From positions 1 to 43,789 of the IMG/VR virus record IMGVR_UViG_3300046520_000168: a DNA stretch of 43,789 nucleotides, one strand, 5' to 3'. This DNA comes from a virus. This document shows, one piece after another, positions 7,229 through 14,199 of the stretch; position 1 is the stretch's first letter, and the number at the start of each line of letters is the position of its first letter. The position numbers were made by a program, and so were the translations under genes. The notes under the pieces were generated by a model. The model was given only the letters and a program-made list of their open reading frames with translations. It searched no databases and was not told where the DNA came from.

Positions 7229-7587
7229 GGCTCGATTATTTCGTCTTCAGGTTCGCCGGGGTGCTTTGCAAAATGCTGCAGCCCGGCAGCCCTCAACTGT
7301 CGCAACATCTTTTCACTTGGCGCGTAAGGTGTCGTGATATTACGCAGCATCCAAGCCTGCGTTTCGAAGTCAGCGCCGATCAAGTTGATCAGCAGCCGCT
7401 GATGAATGTCCTGCTGGTTGTTGATGCCGTGAGCCTTCATGACCTTGTTCAGGTCAGGCTTGAACACCCTTGCCACCTCAATCGTGAACTTATCGATGCC
7501 CAGTGCGGCTTTCTTCACCGCGTCCTTCTCTCGCTTCCTGCGCTGCTTGATGGCTTCCGCCGTCGGCTCCTGCTGTTCTTCGGCCAT
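7225..7587 (-). CDS. Conserved phage hypothetical protein
   Basis: 120 aa. A basic, helical N-terminus (AEAIKQRRKREKDAVKKAAL) is followed by a conserved-looking body (FKPDLNKVMKAHGINNQQDI, LLINLIGADFETQAWML) and an acidic tail. The ATG at 7587 has AAGAGG upstream; a TTG at 7602 is the alternative. Member of the leftward early operon; a DNA- or nucleoprotein-binding role is plausible from the basic helix but unproven. The 80 bases between this gene and its upstream neighbour carry an overlapping basic frame from an ATG at 7672 (ATGA-coupled) whose coding status I cannot decide. Confidence 0.65.
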   Translation of the reverse strand: MAEEQQEPTAEAIKQRRKREKDAVKKAALGIDKFTIEVARVFKPDLNKVMKAHGINNQQDIHQRLLINLIGADFETQAWMLRNITTPYAPSEKMLRQLRAAGLQHFAKHPGEPEDEIIEP

Positions 7588-7668
7588 GGCCTGCCTCTTC
7601 AATTCCGTGGGCCGGTAGATCCAGCCATGTCTGTCGTCGGCGCTGGCGCACCTGGTTGTTGATTCGTC

Positions 7669-8130
7669 TCATGCTGCGACCCTGACCTGATTCCAGACCC
7701 CGGTGGAATAGAACAATTTCGCCGCCTGCGCCTCTTCAAGCGACACCGCCGCAGGTATGGCGATCCAGCCCGATGCCAGCAGGTGGTTCGGATTGCAGCT
7801 ATTTCGCAGCTCCAGGTAGTAATGCTCGATGGCATCGGTCAGGCGCTCGACCTTGTAAATGCCCTCAGGCGATATTTCCACCGACTTGACGTACTCGACG
7901 CCGCGCTCATCCCGACACATGGCACTGAGGTAGATCGTCCAGTGGTAGGCGAAGTCGAACAGGGCATTGGCTATTGCCAGACTGCGGATCTGCCGGCAGC
8001 TTTTCCAGTTCGCCATGATCTGCTCGCCACTTGGGTCGATGTTCACGACGGCAACATGGTTGGTACGCAACAACGCCCGGCAGCTGCGTTCGGCGCGGGC
8101 GAAGCCATTGTTTGCCTTGCGCTTGCTCAT
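7669..8130 (-). CDS. Conserved phage hypothetical protein
   Basis: 153 aa. Basic N-terminus (MSKRKANNGFARAERSCRAL), then a hydrophobic helical middle (ALFDFAYHWTIYLSAMCRDE) that is too polar for a membrane segment, and a conserved-looking end (HLLASGWIAIPAAVSLEEAQ). No known domain. The ATG overlaps the stop of the upstream gene (8127-8130), and its own stop overlaps a possible ATG at 7672, so it is embedded in a chain of coupled genes of the recombination operon. Confidence 0.65.
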   Translation of the reverse strand: MSKRKANNGFARAERSCRALLRTNHVAVVNIDPSGEQIMANWKSCRQIRSLAIANALFDFAYHWTIYLSAMCRDERGVEYVKSVEISPEGIYKVERLTDAIEHYYLELRNSCNPNHLLASGWIAIPAAVSLEEAQAAKLFYSTGVWNQVRVAA

Positions 8131-8378
8131 AAGGCCTCCGCGAGTTCCCGCAGCGCCTTGCGCTCAGCCGTGGTGATGGCGGGCCGCTGACGCTTGAGCA
8201 CGGTTCCGGGATCGAATTTTGTGGAGCGCTCAGCGGGCAGTGGGTTGATTTGAGCGGGCTCTGCTCTCGAGAAGCGTCCGCCCGCGGCCAAATGCTGTTC
8301 GACCTGGCTGGAAAGCTCCTGTGCTTTATCGCGCCGGAACTCGATGTCGTATTTCAGATTGCTGATCATGGTGGCCAC
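8127..8378 (-). CDS. Small conserved phage protein
   Basis: 83 aa, two alternative starts (ATG 8378 or 8369). N-terminal helix ISNLKYDIEFRRDKAQELSS, then a flexible Pro-rich middle and a basic C-terminal helix TTAERKALRELAEAL. It lies directly downstream of the exonuclease gene by 11 bases and overlaps the next gene. Probably an accessory of the recombination module; function unknown. Confidence 0.6.
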   Translation of the reverse strand: MATMISNLKYDIEFRRDKAQELSSQVEQHLAAGGRFSRAEPAQINPLPAERSTKFDPGTVLKRQRPAITTAERKALRELAEAL

Positions 8379-8389
8379 CTCATTAGTTA

Positions 8390-9052
8390 TCAGGCGCTTA
8401 AACGATAGGCTTGCGCGCGAGCTCGGTCCGCGACTTCATCAACCATGCGATTCAGCTCTAGGTTGAACTGGACCAGCTCTATGTGCAGATTGGCGATGTA
8501 GTCTTCGTCGCGGTAAATCGTCTCGATGTACAGCTGACACTCTTCATCCTGACGAGAATCAAACGACAAAAAGTCCCACCATTTCCGTCCTGTGACGAAC
8601 ATGCATCCCTGTACCTGAGGCATATGCTCCTCTGGCATGCCTTCGAGCCAAGTCCTGACGTGTATCGCCTCGTTGAAAGGGCACTTCGACTCGGTGCCCC
8701 CGTCATCGTTGACCAGGCCGTCTGGCGAGCAACCGAGCCAGTCGTATTTCGGATGAACGATGAACTCTGACGGCATGACGATGTTGCCGGTCAGCATCTC
8801 GTAGGCGTCCTGAGCCTTCTGCTCTTCGGAGTGACCCCACTTCAGGGAGGTGCTGCTGACGTTGTGCTTGGACTTCTTCGCCAGTCGCTCGAAGCACAGC
8901 TCGCGCATGTATGAGGTGCGAGCCCCCATCGGCTCGCGCTTCCCATTTTTGTCTGGCTTCCCCCAGGCCACCACATCTTTGAATCGGCTGGCTGTCACTC
9001 GGCCTGATCGGTCGGCATGCCACTTCCCTGTGCCCTGAAGTTCCGCCCTCAC
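8390..9052 (-). CDS. YqaJ/lambda Exo-type recombination exonuclease
   Basis: 220 aa. Degrades one strand of double-stranded DNA ends, giving 3' tails for the annealing protein encoded just upstream. The restriction-like nuclease core is visible: WGHSEEQKA (Glu near 76-77), CSPDGL (Asp 111) and ESKCP (Glu121, Lys123), then the QVQGCMFVTG helix and WWDFLSF strand typical of YqaJ enzymes. The N-terminal TASRFKDVVA also matches the family (RxGxITASRF). The start is a GTG at 9052 inside the recT stop (TAGTG), which couples the two. Confidence 0.92.
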   Translation of the reverse strand: MRAELQGTGKWHADRSGRVTASRFKDVVAWGKPDKNGKREPMGARTSYMRELCFERLAKKSKHNVSSTSLKWGHSEEQKAQDAYEMLTGNIVMPSEFIVHPKYDWLGCSPDGLVNDDGGTESKCPFNEAIHVRTWLEGMPEEHMPQVQGCMFVTGRKWWDFLSFDSRQDEECQLYIETIYRDEDYIANLHIELVQFNLELNRMVDEVADRARAQAYRLSA

Positions 9053-10041
9053 TACGCTGCCTCCTCGGCCTGAGACAGGTCGTCGTGGGTGCCAGTCATA
9101 TCGGTAAAGTCGCCATCAACGGTTGCGGCCATCTTCTTCAGTGCTTCGTGGCATTCAAGGCCGATCGCTGCGCGTTGCTTCGGCTTGAGGCCAGCCCAGG
9201 CTGTCGCATAGGCTTCGATGTCTTGCTGCTTCGCGACGGCCAAAAGGTCTGCGAATACTCCGTCGATTTCCGGCGACGGGGATTTCGGGCCGAACGACAC
9301 GCTGGAGGCGGCGGCAGTGTTCGCAGCCCGCTTTACAGGGGTGATATCGATTTCGCCGCCGTACGAGTCTTCGAACTCGTCGGGCGTATAGACGCCGAGG
9401 ATGACGTCAGGGCAGAAGAGTCGCGCCCATTTTTTTGTTACCAGGTAGGCAATCTGTTGCTTGGGGTCTTCCGCCCAAAGCGTAGAGTTTCGCGTGCGGA
9501 CTTGGGTGAGCAGAAGTTCCAGAACGCGGGGCTCGTCCTCGCTCTTGAAGGTCGCCCAGACCTTGATCCCGAGACCTTTTTCGTCGTCAAAGCTCCAGGA
9601 CGGAACACGGTATTTCTTGAACTCGCCAGTGTCCTCGTCCTTCTTGGTCTTGCTGGTGACTTCGCGCATCTTTCCGATGACGTTTTCCCAGCTACCGAAC
9701 CACTCGAAGTTCAAGCGACCTTTGACTGGTGCCTTGGCGGTGATCACTGCGTTGACGAGCTGCGCCTCATAGCTCAAGGCACCGCCGTTGACGATGAACG
9801 TCTTCTGCGCAACTGCGAATGGGTTCATCTGCCACTGCATTGCTTGCAGCACTACCGCCATGCAGTCGGCTTGATTGCCCTTCAGATGCTTGGGGACTGT
9901 TGTCACGCCCTTCGACATCATCAGCGCGAGCTCGCTCATCGATTTCATGGTGCCTGGGTCGAGGATGAGCGCTGCCGCGTTGTGCGATGGATCCTGGTAC
10001 GTGGCGAGGCCGGTTGGTGCTTGAGTGTCTGAATCGGTCAT
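9052..10041 (-). CDS. recT: RecT-family single-strand annealing protein
   Basis: 329 aa. RecT/Bet-like protein that coats single-stranded DNA and pairs complementary strands in phage recombination. Family blocks: LALMMSKGVTTVPKHLKGN, ADCMAVVLQAMQWQMNPFAV, GGALSYEAQLVNAVI, a CWA-like AKFKSEDEP region and KKWARLFCPDVILGVYTPDE. The C-terminal third (ITPVKRAANTAAA onward) is low complexity and likely a flexible tail. It directly precedes, and overlaps, the exonuclease gene, the standard SynExo pair. Leftward early operon. Confidence 0.92.
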   Translation of the reverse strand: MTDSDTQAPTGLATYQDPSHNAAALILDPGTMKSMSELALMMSKGVTTVPKHLKGNQADCMAVVLQAMQWQMNPFAVAQKTFIVNGGALSYEAQLVNAVITAKAPVKGRLNFEWFGSWENVIGKMREVTSKTKKDEDTGEFKKYRVPSWSFDDEKGLGIKVWATFKSEDEPRVLELLLTQVRTRNSTLWAEDPKQQIAYLVTKKWARLFCPDVILGVYTPDEFEDSYGGEIDITPVKRAANTAAASSVSFGPKSPSPEIDGVFADLLAVAKQQDIEAYATAWAGLKPKQRAAIGLECHEALKKMAATVDGDFTDMTGTHDDLSQAEEAA

Positions 10042-10091
10042 TGCGCTCTCCGTGGCCGACGGGTAGGTCGACCTTCAGATGGAAAGGGTGG

Positions 10092-11249
10092 TTAGAAGCG
10101 GATGGCGCGAAGCCAGGCGCGAGCAGTGTCGAGGTCCACGTCGAAGCCCAGGGCTACAACCTCGACAATGTCTTCAACCGGTGGTGCATCGACGGTCACG
10201 TCGTCGGACTCAGCAGCGGCCACAAGCGCGCTGATAGGAGCAACTTCGACTTTCTCTGTGACCGCCGGCGCAGCTACAGAAATCGCTGTAGCGGGTGCGG
10301 CCGCATGGGCGCGCAGACGGGCCAGCTCTTCCTGGTCACGCTGATACTGAGCGTCGCGTTCGCGCTGCTGGCGCTGTTGCTCTTCCTGCTGCTCACGCTG
10401 TTGGCGTTGTTGCGCTTCGATGTCGCGGCGCTGCTGGTCCAGATCGTCCTGCTGCTTCTTCAAACGCAGGCGGTCTTCCTCGGCGCGTTGTTTGCGCAAC
10501 TCCTCAGCCTCAGCGTCGGCAATACGTTGCTTCTCGCGCAACTCGTCGAGTTCTTTTTGCTGGGCCAGTAGCTTGGCGGCGGCCTCTTCGCGCTCAACGG
10601 CAGACTTGTGCAGCGTTTCAAGCTGATCAATAGCGTTGTCGCGGGCAATAGTGCCTTCAGCTTCGAACTCGGCATATTCTTCGGGCAGGATCACCGACAC
10701 CTTGACGCCTTGCAGGATCTCGGCGATATCGGCAGCGCTACGGCTTGCATATGCAGCAGCGACAGAGCTGAAGCGGTTGATCTTCGCCCGGATGGTTTCG
10801 ACCCGTTCAGCCTCGACGCGCTCGCGTTCGGCTTTGGCGTCAGCTACGCGTTTTTCCTCAGCTTTAATTGCTTCGTCGACAGGCGCTTCAATCGCTAATA
10901 CGCGCTCCTTTAGGGTTTCGCCGAAATCCTTCACCTGGTTGACACGCGCCTGGGCGTCTTTAACCGCCTGCTGATAGGGAATCAGCGCGGTCTTGGTGGT
11001 GTTCACCAAGGCATAGCGCACTTCGCGGATGTCGACTCGAACTTCCTTCGCATTTGCTAAGCCTTCGCTGGTCGAGCAGTCAACGACCAGCTTCGCGTAA
11101 GTGGTCTCCAGACGAACGATCTGTTCTTCATGTGGCCGATATTCGGCGATGTCGGTGACGGCTACAGCAGGGGCGACAGATTTTTGTGCGCCGTCGGTTT
11201 CGCTGATTTCGAGGGATTCTTGAACGGCTGCTTTGGTACTTGCGGACAT
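10092..11249 (-). CDS. Long coiled-coil protein of the recombination operon
   Basis: 385 aa. Residues about 40-130 form a helical domain (DIREVRYALVNTTKTALIPY, QQAVKDAQARVNQVKDF) of the kind called DUF1351-like in phages; residues about 215-305 are a very regular charged coiled coil with Gln/Arg-rich tracts (DDLDQQRRDIEAQQRQQREQ). The C-terminal 70 residues are Ala/Val-rich and acidic, ending DTARAWLRAIRF. No catalytic motif. Its position directly upstream of recT suggests a structural or accessory recombination role, possibly protecting or organising DNA ends. The ATG at 11249 is the natural start. Confidence 0.75.
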   Translation of the reverse strand: MSASTKAAVQESLEISETDGAQKSVAPAVAVTDIAEYRPHEEQIVRLETTYAKLVVDCSTSEGLANAKEVRVDIREVRYALVNTTKTALIPYQQAVKDAQARVNQVKDFGETLKERVLAIEAPVDEAIKAEEKRVADAKAERERVEAERVETIRAKINRFSSVAAAYASRSAADIAEILQGVKVSVILPEEYAEFEAEGTIARDNAIDQLETLHKSAVEREEAAAKLLAQQKELDELREKQRIADAEAEELRKQRAEEDRLRLKKQQDDLDQQRRDIEAQQRQQREQQEEQQRQQRERDAQYQRDQEELARLRAHAAAPATAISVAAPAVTEKVEVAPISALVAAAESDDVTVDAPPVEDIVEVVALGFDVDLDTARAWLRAIRF

Positions 11250-11292
11250 GACGGTTCCTTGCCGCGCGGTGCGCAGCGTTTGAAGTGATGGG

Positions 11293-11409
11293 TTATTGAG
11301 TGAGCTGGGAGCAGTAGGAGCTGGCCAGCATCCAAGCGGTGAAGAACAGCAGGGCGACGGCCGCGCCGCGCCAGGTGTAAATGCGGCGTGCGCGCTGTTG
11401 GCGGGTCAT
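11293..11409 (-). CDS. 38-aa membrane peptide
   Basis: A short frame, basic at the start (MTRQQRARRIYTWRG) followed by one hydrophobic helix (AAVALLFFTAWMLASSY) and CSQLTQ. The ATG overlaps the TGA of the upstream gene (ATGA), the same coupling used throughout this stretch. The positive-inside start and single helix fit a small inner-membrane protein. Function unknown; evidence is coupling plus composition. Confidence 0.5.
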   Translation of the reverse strand: MTRQQRARRIYTWRGAAVALLFFTAWMLASSYCSQLTQ

Positions 11410-11600
11410 GGTCGAACTCGCACCGCGATCCGGCGACCCTTCATGGTTGGCGCCAGGCGCTGCGGCAAGTTGGCGACCAGCTCTTCGCGCTTGCGGCCGA
11501 TAACCTCATTAAAGGGCAGCCCAAATCCGAGCAGGGCGATCTTGCGCTCGATGTCGTCGAGCTGTTCGTCGATCAAGGTTTTCACTGGTGCGGTGGTCAT
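11406..11600 (-). CDS. Small conserved phage protein
   Basis: 64 aa. Helical N-terminus (VKTLIDEQLDDIERKIALLG) followed by a basic C-terminus (RLAPTMKGRRIAVRVRP). Starts within the stop of the upstream gene (11597-11600) and ends within the start of the downstream one, so it is the middle link of a chain of four overlapping small genes. Function unknown. Confidence 0.6.
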   Translation of the reverse strand: MTTAPVKTLIDEQLDDIERKIALLGFGLPFNEVIGRKREELVANLPQRLAPTMKGRRIAVRVRP

Positions 11601-11809
11601 GACTCTCTCCCTTGCCGCATATCAAAAGTGCGGCGCAAACGCTCGGTGTATTTGGCGTCTTCGTCGGCGCTGATAATGCTCAGCGTGCGGAAGATGAGGA
11701 TTGCGGTGTTGGCTGATGCCTTTACTGCGATGGCGTTGCACTGCGGGTCGATCATGCTCTGGATGTAACCATCAAGCATTCCGGTCGCAAGGTCGTGCTG
11801 GCTGTTCAT
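11597..11809 (-). CDS. Small conserved phage protein
   Basis: 70 aa (MNSQHDLATGMLDGYIQSMI, then a helix ASANTAILIFRTLSIISADE and basic end RLRRTFDMRQ). GGAGG lies just before the ATG at 11809; the frame upstream of this is a read-through of the neighbouring gene's end. Probably soluble. It belongs to the chain of overlapping small genes upstream of the coiled-coil protein. Function unknown. Confidence 0.6.
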   Translation of the reverse strand: MNSQHDLATGMLDGYIQSMIDPQCNAIAVKASANTAILIFRTLSIISADEDAKYTERLRRTFDMRQGRES

Positions 11810-12054
11810 GCTGGCGCCTCCTTCAAACCCCAAAATTCACCAATGGCGTCGACCGCTGCAGCTACACGCTTTGCGCTCGCACTGCGCTCAGCAAGCAATC
11901 GAGCATCGCGATCAGCCAGCGCCTGGGTGCGTTTGAGCTCGGTCGCCTCGTAGTCGTGGAACTGCTCAGGCTGCGATTTCTTCTCGCGCCCCCAAGCGTC
12001 GTAGCGCCTGTCCCACGCTCGGGCCTGCGCACTGTCTGCGTAGCTGGTTGCCAT
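11806..12054 (-). CDS. Small helical phage protein
   Basis: 82 aa, charged and probably all-helical (ARAWDRRYDAWGREKKSQPE, LADRDARLLAERSASAKRV), ending GEFWGLKEAPA. TGGAGGCGACC precedes the ATG at 12054, a strong ribosome-binding site. First of four overlapping small genes feeding into the recombination genes. No domain recognised. Confidence 0.6.
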   Translation of the reverse strand: MATSYADSAQARAWDRRYDAWGREKKSQPEQFHDYEATELKRTQALADRDARLLAERSASAKRVAAAVDAIGEFWGLKEAPA

Positions 12055-12221
12055 GGTCGCCTCCAGAGTGGCGGGTGTTGATCCAACAAAACTCGGCTGC
12101 ACTCATCCATTCCGCTGGTTGCCGTTGGGCGCGGACGTGTTAAGTACATGCGGATTTGGTCGGAAAGTGGCCGGGTGGAAATCTGCTTTACTTGAAGCTA
12201 GCGGCCGAGGAGGACGTAGGT

Positions 12222-13136
12222 ATGAAATCTTTAGCTTGCATATTTCTGGTGGCGTTTGTCGTGATGTTTGCCTTCGGCTTCAAGAACGGCTACGAGTCGA
12301 TGAAAAAAACAGGCGCTGACGAAGATTTTTTATTTTCGCGTGTGGGGTTAAGAAAAATTGGTGATAATTTTTACTTGGTCTACCCCGATAAAAAGGATAA
12401 CCCGCTTTATGTTTATGACTTTAACCTGAAGGCGGTTCGGCCATTTGATGCCAGTATGTTTATTAGTCATTTCAACCCGAGTACGAAGGATCGTGTATCC
12501 GCAGTAGTTGAAAGTTTGAACAATACTATTGACCCTGCAGTGGCCAGCTCACTCGGGATGTTGAGTTTGGGCTATTCAATGAAGGATTTCATTAGTCTTG
12601 ATAAAGAAGGCTTGAGGTCGGTATTTGGCGTACAAGAACGTGTCAAGAAGTTCTTGTCGGCTTTGGCTGGCGGCCTCACTGGCTACAGCTTTGGCTGGTA
12701 CATAGGAGCTTACAAGTGGATGCCAGAGCCTACGTCCGATAGCTCGCTGAAAATTGTTTCGGACACATCTAAGTGGCAGACTCGCAAGGAGTTTATTTAT
12801 AAGAACATAGTTCTTCAGTACGCTGAGTCAATTTCAAGAATCAAAGATCCTGAGGTAAGGATGAGAGCGCAGGGCGATTTAATAGAGGTCGTCAATCTCG
12901 CAGCGGCCAAAAATGAGTTTGGTTACTCAGCCTATCAATTTCTGATTCTTGCTAGTCATGATATTGGAGATGCCATACGGCAAGACTCGGCGAAGCAGAA
13001 TGAATGGCGCCTGGAAGATATTTTTATGTTGTTCCCGCTGCTTGGTATCTTGATGTTTGCGCTTTATGGCGTGTATTCGCTTGTCTTGAAACTTCTAGGT
13101 CGGCTCAAAGATTCTCCCTCGAAACCAGCCTCCTGA
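12222..13136 (+). CDS. Membrane-anchored protein of unknown function (moron)
   Basis: 304 aa, rightward in the leftward operon and AT-richer than its neighbours. An N-terminal helix (residues 2-20, SLACIFLVAFVVMFAFGF) and a C-terminal helix (about 270-292, FMLFPLLGILMFALYGVYSL) flank a soluble domain of about 240 residues, which contains one Gly-rich hydrophobic patch (FLSALAGGLTGYSFGWYIGA). With this topology the middle domain is probably periplasmic or strongly membrane-associated. GGAGGACGTAGG precedes the ATG at 12222. No enzyme motif. Candidate superinfection-exclusion or lysogenic conversion protein. No clear terminator follows. Confidence 0.7.
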   Translation: MKSLACIFLVAFVVMFAFGFKNGYESMKKTGADEDFLFSRVGLRKIGDNFYLVYPDKKDNPLYVYDFNLKAVRPFDASMFISHFNPSTKDRVSAVVESLNNTIDPAVASSLGMLSLGYSMKDFISLDKEGLRSVFGVQERVKKFLSALAGGLTGYSFGWYIGAYKWMPEPTSDSSLKIVSDTSKWQTRKEFIYKNIVLQYAESISRIKDPEVRMRAQGDLIEVVNLAAAKNEFGYSAYQFLILASHDIGDAIRQDSAKQNEWRLEDIFMLFPLLGILMFALYGVYSLVLKLLGRLKDSPSKPAS

Positions 13137-13204
13137 AGCTTCCGACCTTCGCAGTGATTTCTCCTCCCTAGGGGCCTCTTACCAAGGCGGACCAATGCAA
13201 TCGC

Positions 13205-13393
13205 TCACCCTTCGCAAGACCACTGATGGTGGTTTGCATGTTCCTCGCTACAGAACGGCAAGCTTTGTTGGCGCACGTATTTCTTCTTGCGCAACGGGTC
13301 GTACGCCTGATAGATGATGGTTTTATAAACCACCGGATCAGCGGGCTTTCCGCAGCGAGTGCACTTGGTTGGTGCCGCAGTTGATTTATTCAT
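13205..13393 (-). CDS. Small zinc-finger-like protein
   Basis: 62 aa with CTRCGKPADP near residue 11 and PFCSEEHANHH near residue 47: a Cys4/Cys-His zinc site formed by CxxC plus CxxxH. Basic central strand (DPLRKKKYVRQQ). It is among the first genes behind the PL promoter and boxA. Possible nucleic-acid binder or early regulator, even an antitermination helper, but without sequence proof. The ATG at 13393 overlaps the stop of the 33-aa frame upstream. Confidence 0.6.
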   Translation of the reverse strand: MNKSTAAPTKCTRCGKPADPVVYKTIIYQAYDPLRKKKYVRQQSLPFCSEEHANHHQWSCEG

Positions 13394-13487
13394 GGCTTTT
13401 GCTCCGGTCGTTTTCCCAATGCACCCGGGTAACCAGGTGCATCAGTGAAAAATTCCGTTTCTCCACCACGCGCATCGCCGGATTCAT
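13386..13487 (-). CDS. Possible 33-aa leader peptide
   Basis: MNPAMRVVEKRNFSLMHLVT then RVHWENDRSKSHE; the TAA lies seven bases inside the next gene, so the two would be coupled. A weak AGAG precedes the ATG. It is the first plausible frame after boxA on the PL transcript and is basic in its first half, the position where lambda carries N; resemblance to N-type arginine-rich peptides is weak. Confidence 0.3.
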   Translation of the reverse strand: MNPAMRVVEKRNFSLMHLVTRVHWENDRSKSHE

Positions 13488-13663
13488 ATCTCTAACCTGC
13501 GTCACACATTTCGTGCCCGGTGTTCTTCGCAGATCGGCTTGCGTGGTTTCGCGTACTCACATCTGGTGAGCACGGCCAGTTCCAGAGCTGGCGTGGCATC
13601 GACTGTTTGTTGCTCGCACTTACCGGCTGAAACCCGGGGTAGTCGATGGCGAGGATCCTGAGC

Positions 13664-13675
13664 TGTTAAAGAGCG
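13664..13675 (-). promoter_or_regulatory. boxA antitermination element (nut-like site)
   Basis: Leftward the sequence is CGCTCTTTAACA, which equals the bacterial rRNA boxA (TGCTCTTTAACA) at 11 of 12 positions and matches the core of lambda nut boxA. It lies about 60 bases downstream of the PL -10, the expected place for nutL. No convincing boxB hairpin was found next to it; a weak CCGG-loop-CCGG pair lies about 25 bases downstream. Confidence 0.7.
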
Positions 13676-13733
13676 CGGGGGTTGAAGCCCTTCGCTGCCG
13701 GTCCCGATGTGGAGACTGGGTTGCGATGGATGT

Positions 13734-13762
13734 AAGTTAACCGCCGGTTTATTCGTCGTCAA
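13734..13762 (-). promoter_or_regulatory. Early leftward promoter PL
   Basis: TTGACG (13757-13762) and TAACTT (13734-13739) are 17 bases apart on the minus strand. An operator (ACCGGCGGT on this strand) sits in the spacer immediately before the -10, exactly as in the PR promoter at 18,600. It drives the leftward early operon. Confidence 0.7.
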
Positions 13763-13774
13763 TACCGGCGGTTA
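13738..13774. promoter_or_regulatory. OL operators (two CI/Cro sites)
   Basis: Two 13-bp sites, TAACCGCCGGTTT (13738-13750) and ATACCGGCGGTTA (13762-13774), 24 bases apart. They match the three OR sites beside cI (consensus TAACCGGCGGTTA). One overlaps the PL spacer and -10, the other covers the -35. No third copy is seen here. Confidence 0.8.
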
Positions 13775-13786
13775 ATTTATTTTTCG

Positions 13787-13830
13787 TTGAAGCGGCGTAT
13801 GCTCTGATTAAACTGTATGGATATCCAGTA
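13787..13830 (+). promoter_or_regulatory. SOS promoter with LexA box
   Basis: TTGAAG (13787-13792), 16 bases, TAAACT (13809-13814), overlapped by AACTGTATGGATATCCAGTA (13811-13830). This contains the LexA core CTG-N10-CAG and agrees with the TACTG(TA)5CAGTA consensus at 16 of 20 positions. It lies right before the gene at 13,844, so LexA would block transcription until DNA damage. Confidence 0.75.
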
Positions 13831-13843
13831 TCCAGGGGGCGAA

Positions 13844-14155
13844 ATGGCGAAGGCGGAAAAACAAGAAAAACTGGCAGTGCGGCATGAGGTAAGCGGGATA
13901 GAGCGCCTTGGCCTCCGCGTCTCAGAGATGATCAATCACCCCGTAGCGCAGATTCAGCGCTGGGTGACGATTCATCGCTTGGACACGGATGGAGATCGGG
14001 AATGGGGGGAGGTGATGGGGTTGCTATCCGAGACGGACGGCATAGACATGACGCTCAACGATGATGAGTCGGTGACGCTGAAATGGGAGGCGAGCGCGGA
14101 GGAGGATCGACCGGTTGAGACGTATGAGCCGGTTGAGGAACTTGCGCCTTTCTGA
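13844..14155 (+). CDS. DUF1654-type, LexA-controlled phage protein
   Basis: 103 aa. The pattern GIERLGLRVSEMINHP...RWVTIHRLDTDGDREWGEV, then an acidic end DESVTLKWE, fits the DUF1654 family, small proteins common in Pseudomonas prophages and SOS-regulated clusters; their activity is not established. Start at 13844 is chosen from AGGGGGCG upstream; the ATG at 13817 lies inside the LexA box and is unlikely. Single-gene unit: own LexA-regulated promoter and a bidirectional terminator directly after. Being SOS-induced inside the immunity region, it could help lift repression (compare Tum of coliphage 186) or act like DinI; this is inference. Confidence 0.75.
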   Translation: MAKAEKQEKLAVRHEVSGIERLGLRVSEMINHPVAQIQRWVTIHRLDTDGDREWGEVMGLLSETDGIDMTLNDDESVTLKWEASAEEDRPVETYEPVEELAPF

Positions 14156-14164
14156 CGGGCAAAG

Positions 14165-14190
14165 AAAAGCCCGCGAGTGGCGGGCTTTTT
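14165..14190. terminator. Bidirectional terminator
   Basis: AAAAGCCCGC-GAGTG-GCGGGCTTTTT, a 10-bp stem with T-tracts on both strands, between the convergent genes ending at 14,155 and 14,200. It serves both the SOS gene and the lipoprotein gene. Confidence 0.9.
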
Positions 14191-14199
14191 ATTGGCGGA

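Noticed and set aside
7490-7672. 60-codon basic frame coupled to the gene ending at 7,669
   Set aside because: Start overlaps an upstream stop, which is suggestive, but two thirds of the frame lies out of phase over the better supported gene at 7,225-7,587 and is of low complexity (Arg/Gly/Glu).
9085-10032. Long rightward open frame opposite recT
   Set aside because: A shadow of a GC-rich coding strand; composition is poor in a coherent protein pattern while the opposite strand is a clear RecT.
13502-13762. 86-codon leftward frame starting in the PL/OL region
   Set aside because: It begins with TTG inside the PL -35 and operator, upstream of the promoter's own start point, so the full frame cannot be translated from the PL transcript. 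The region is explained by operators, promoter and boxA.
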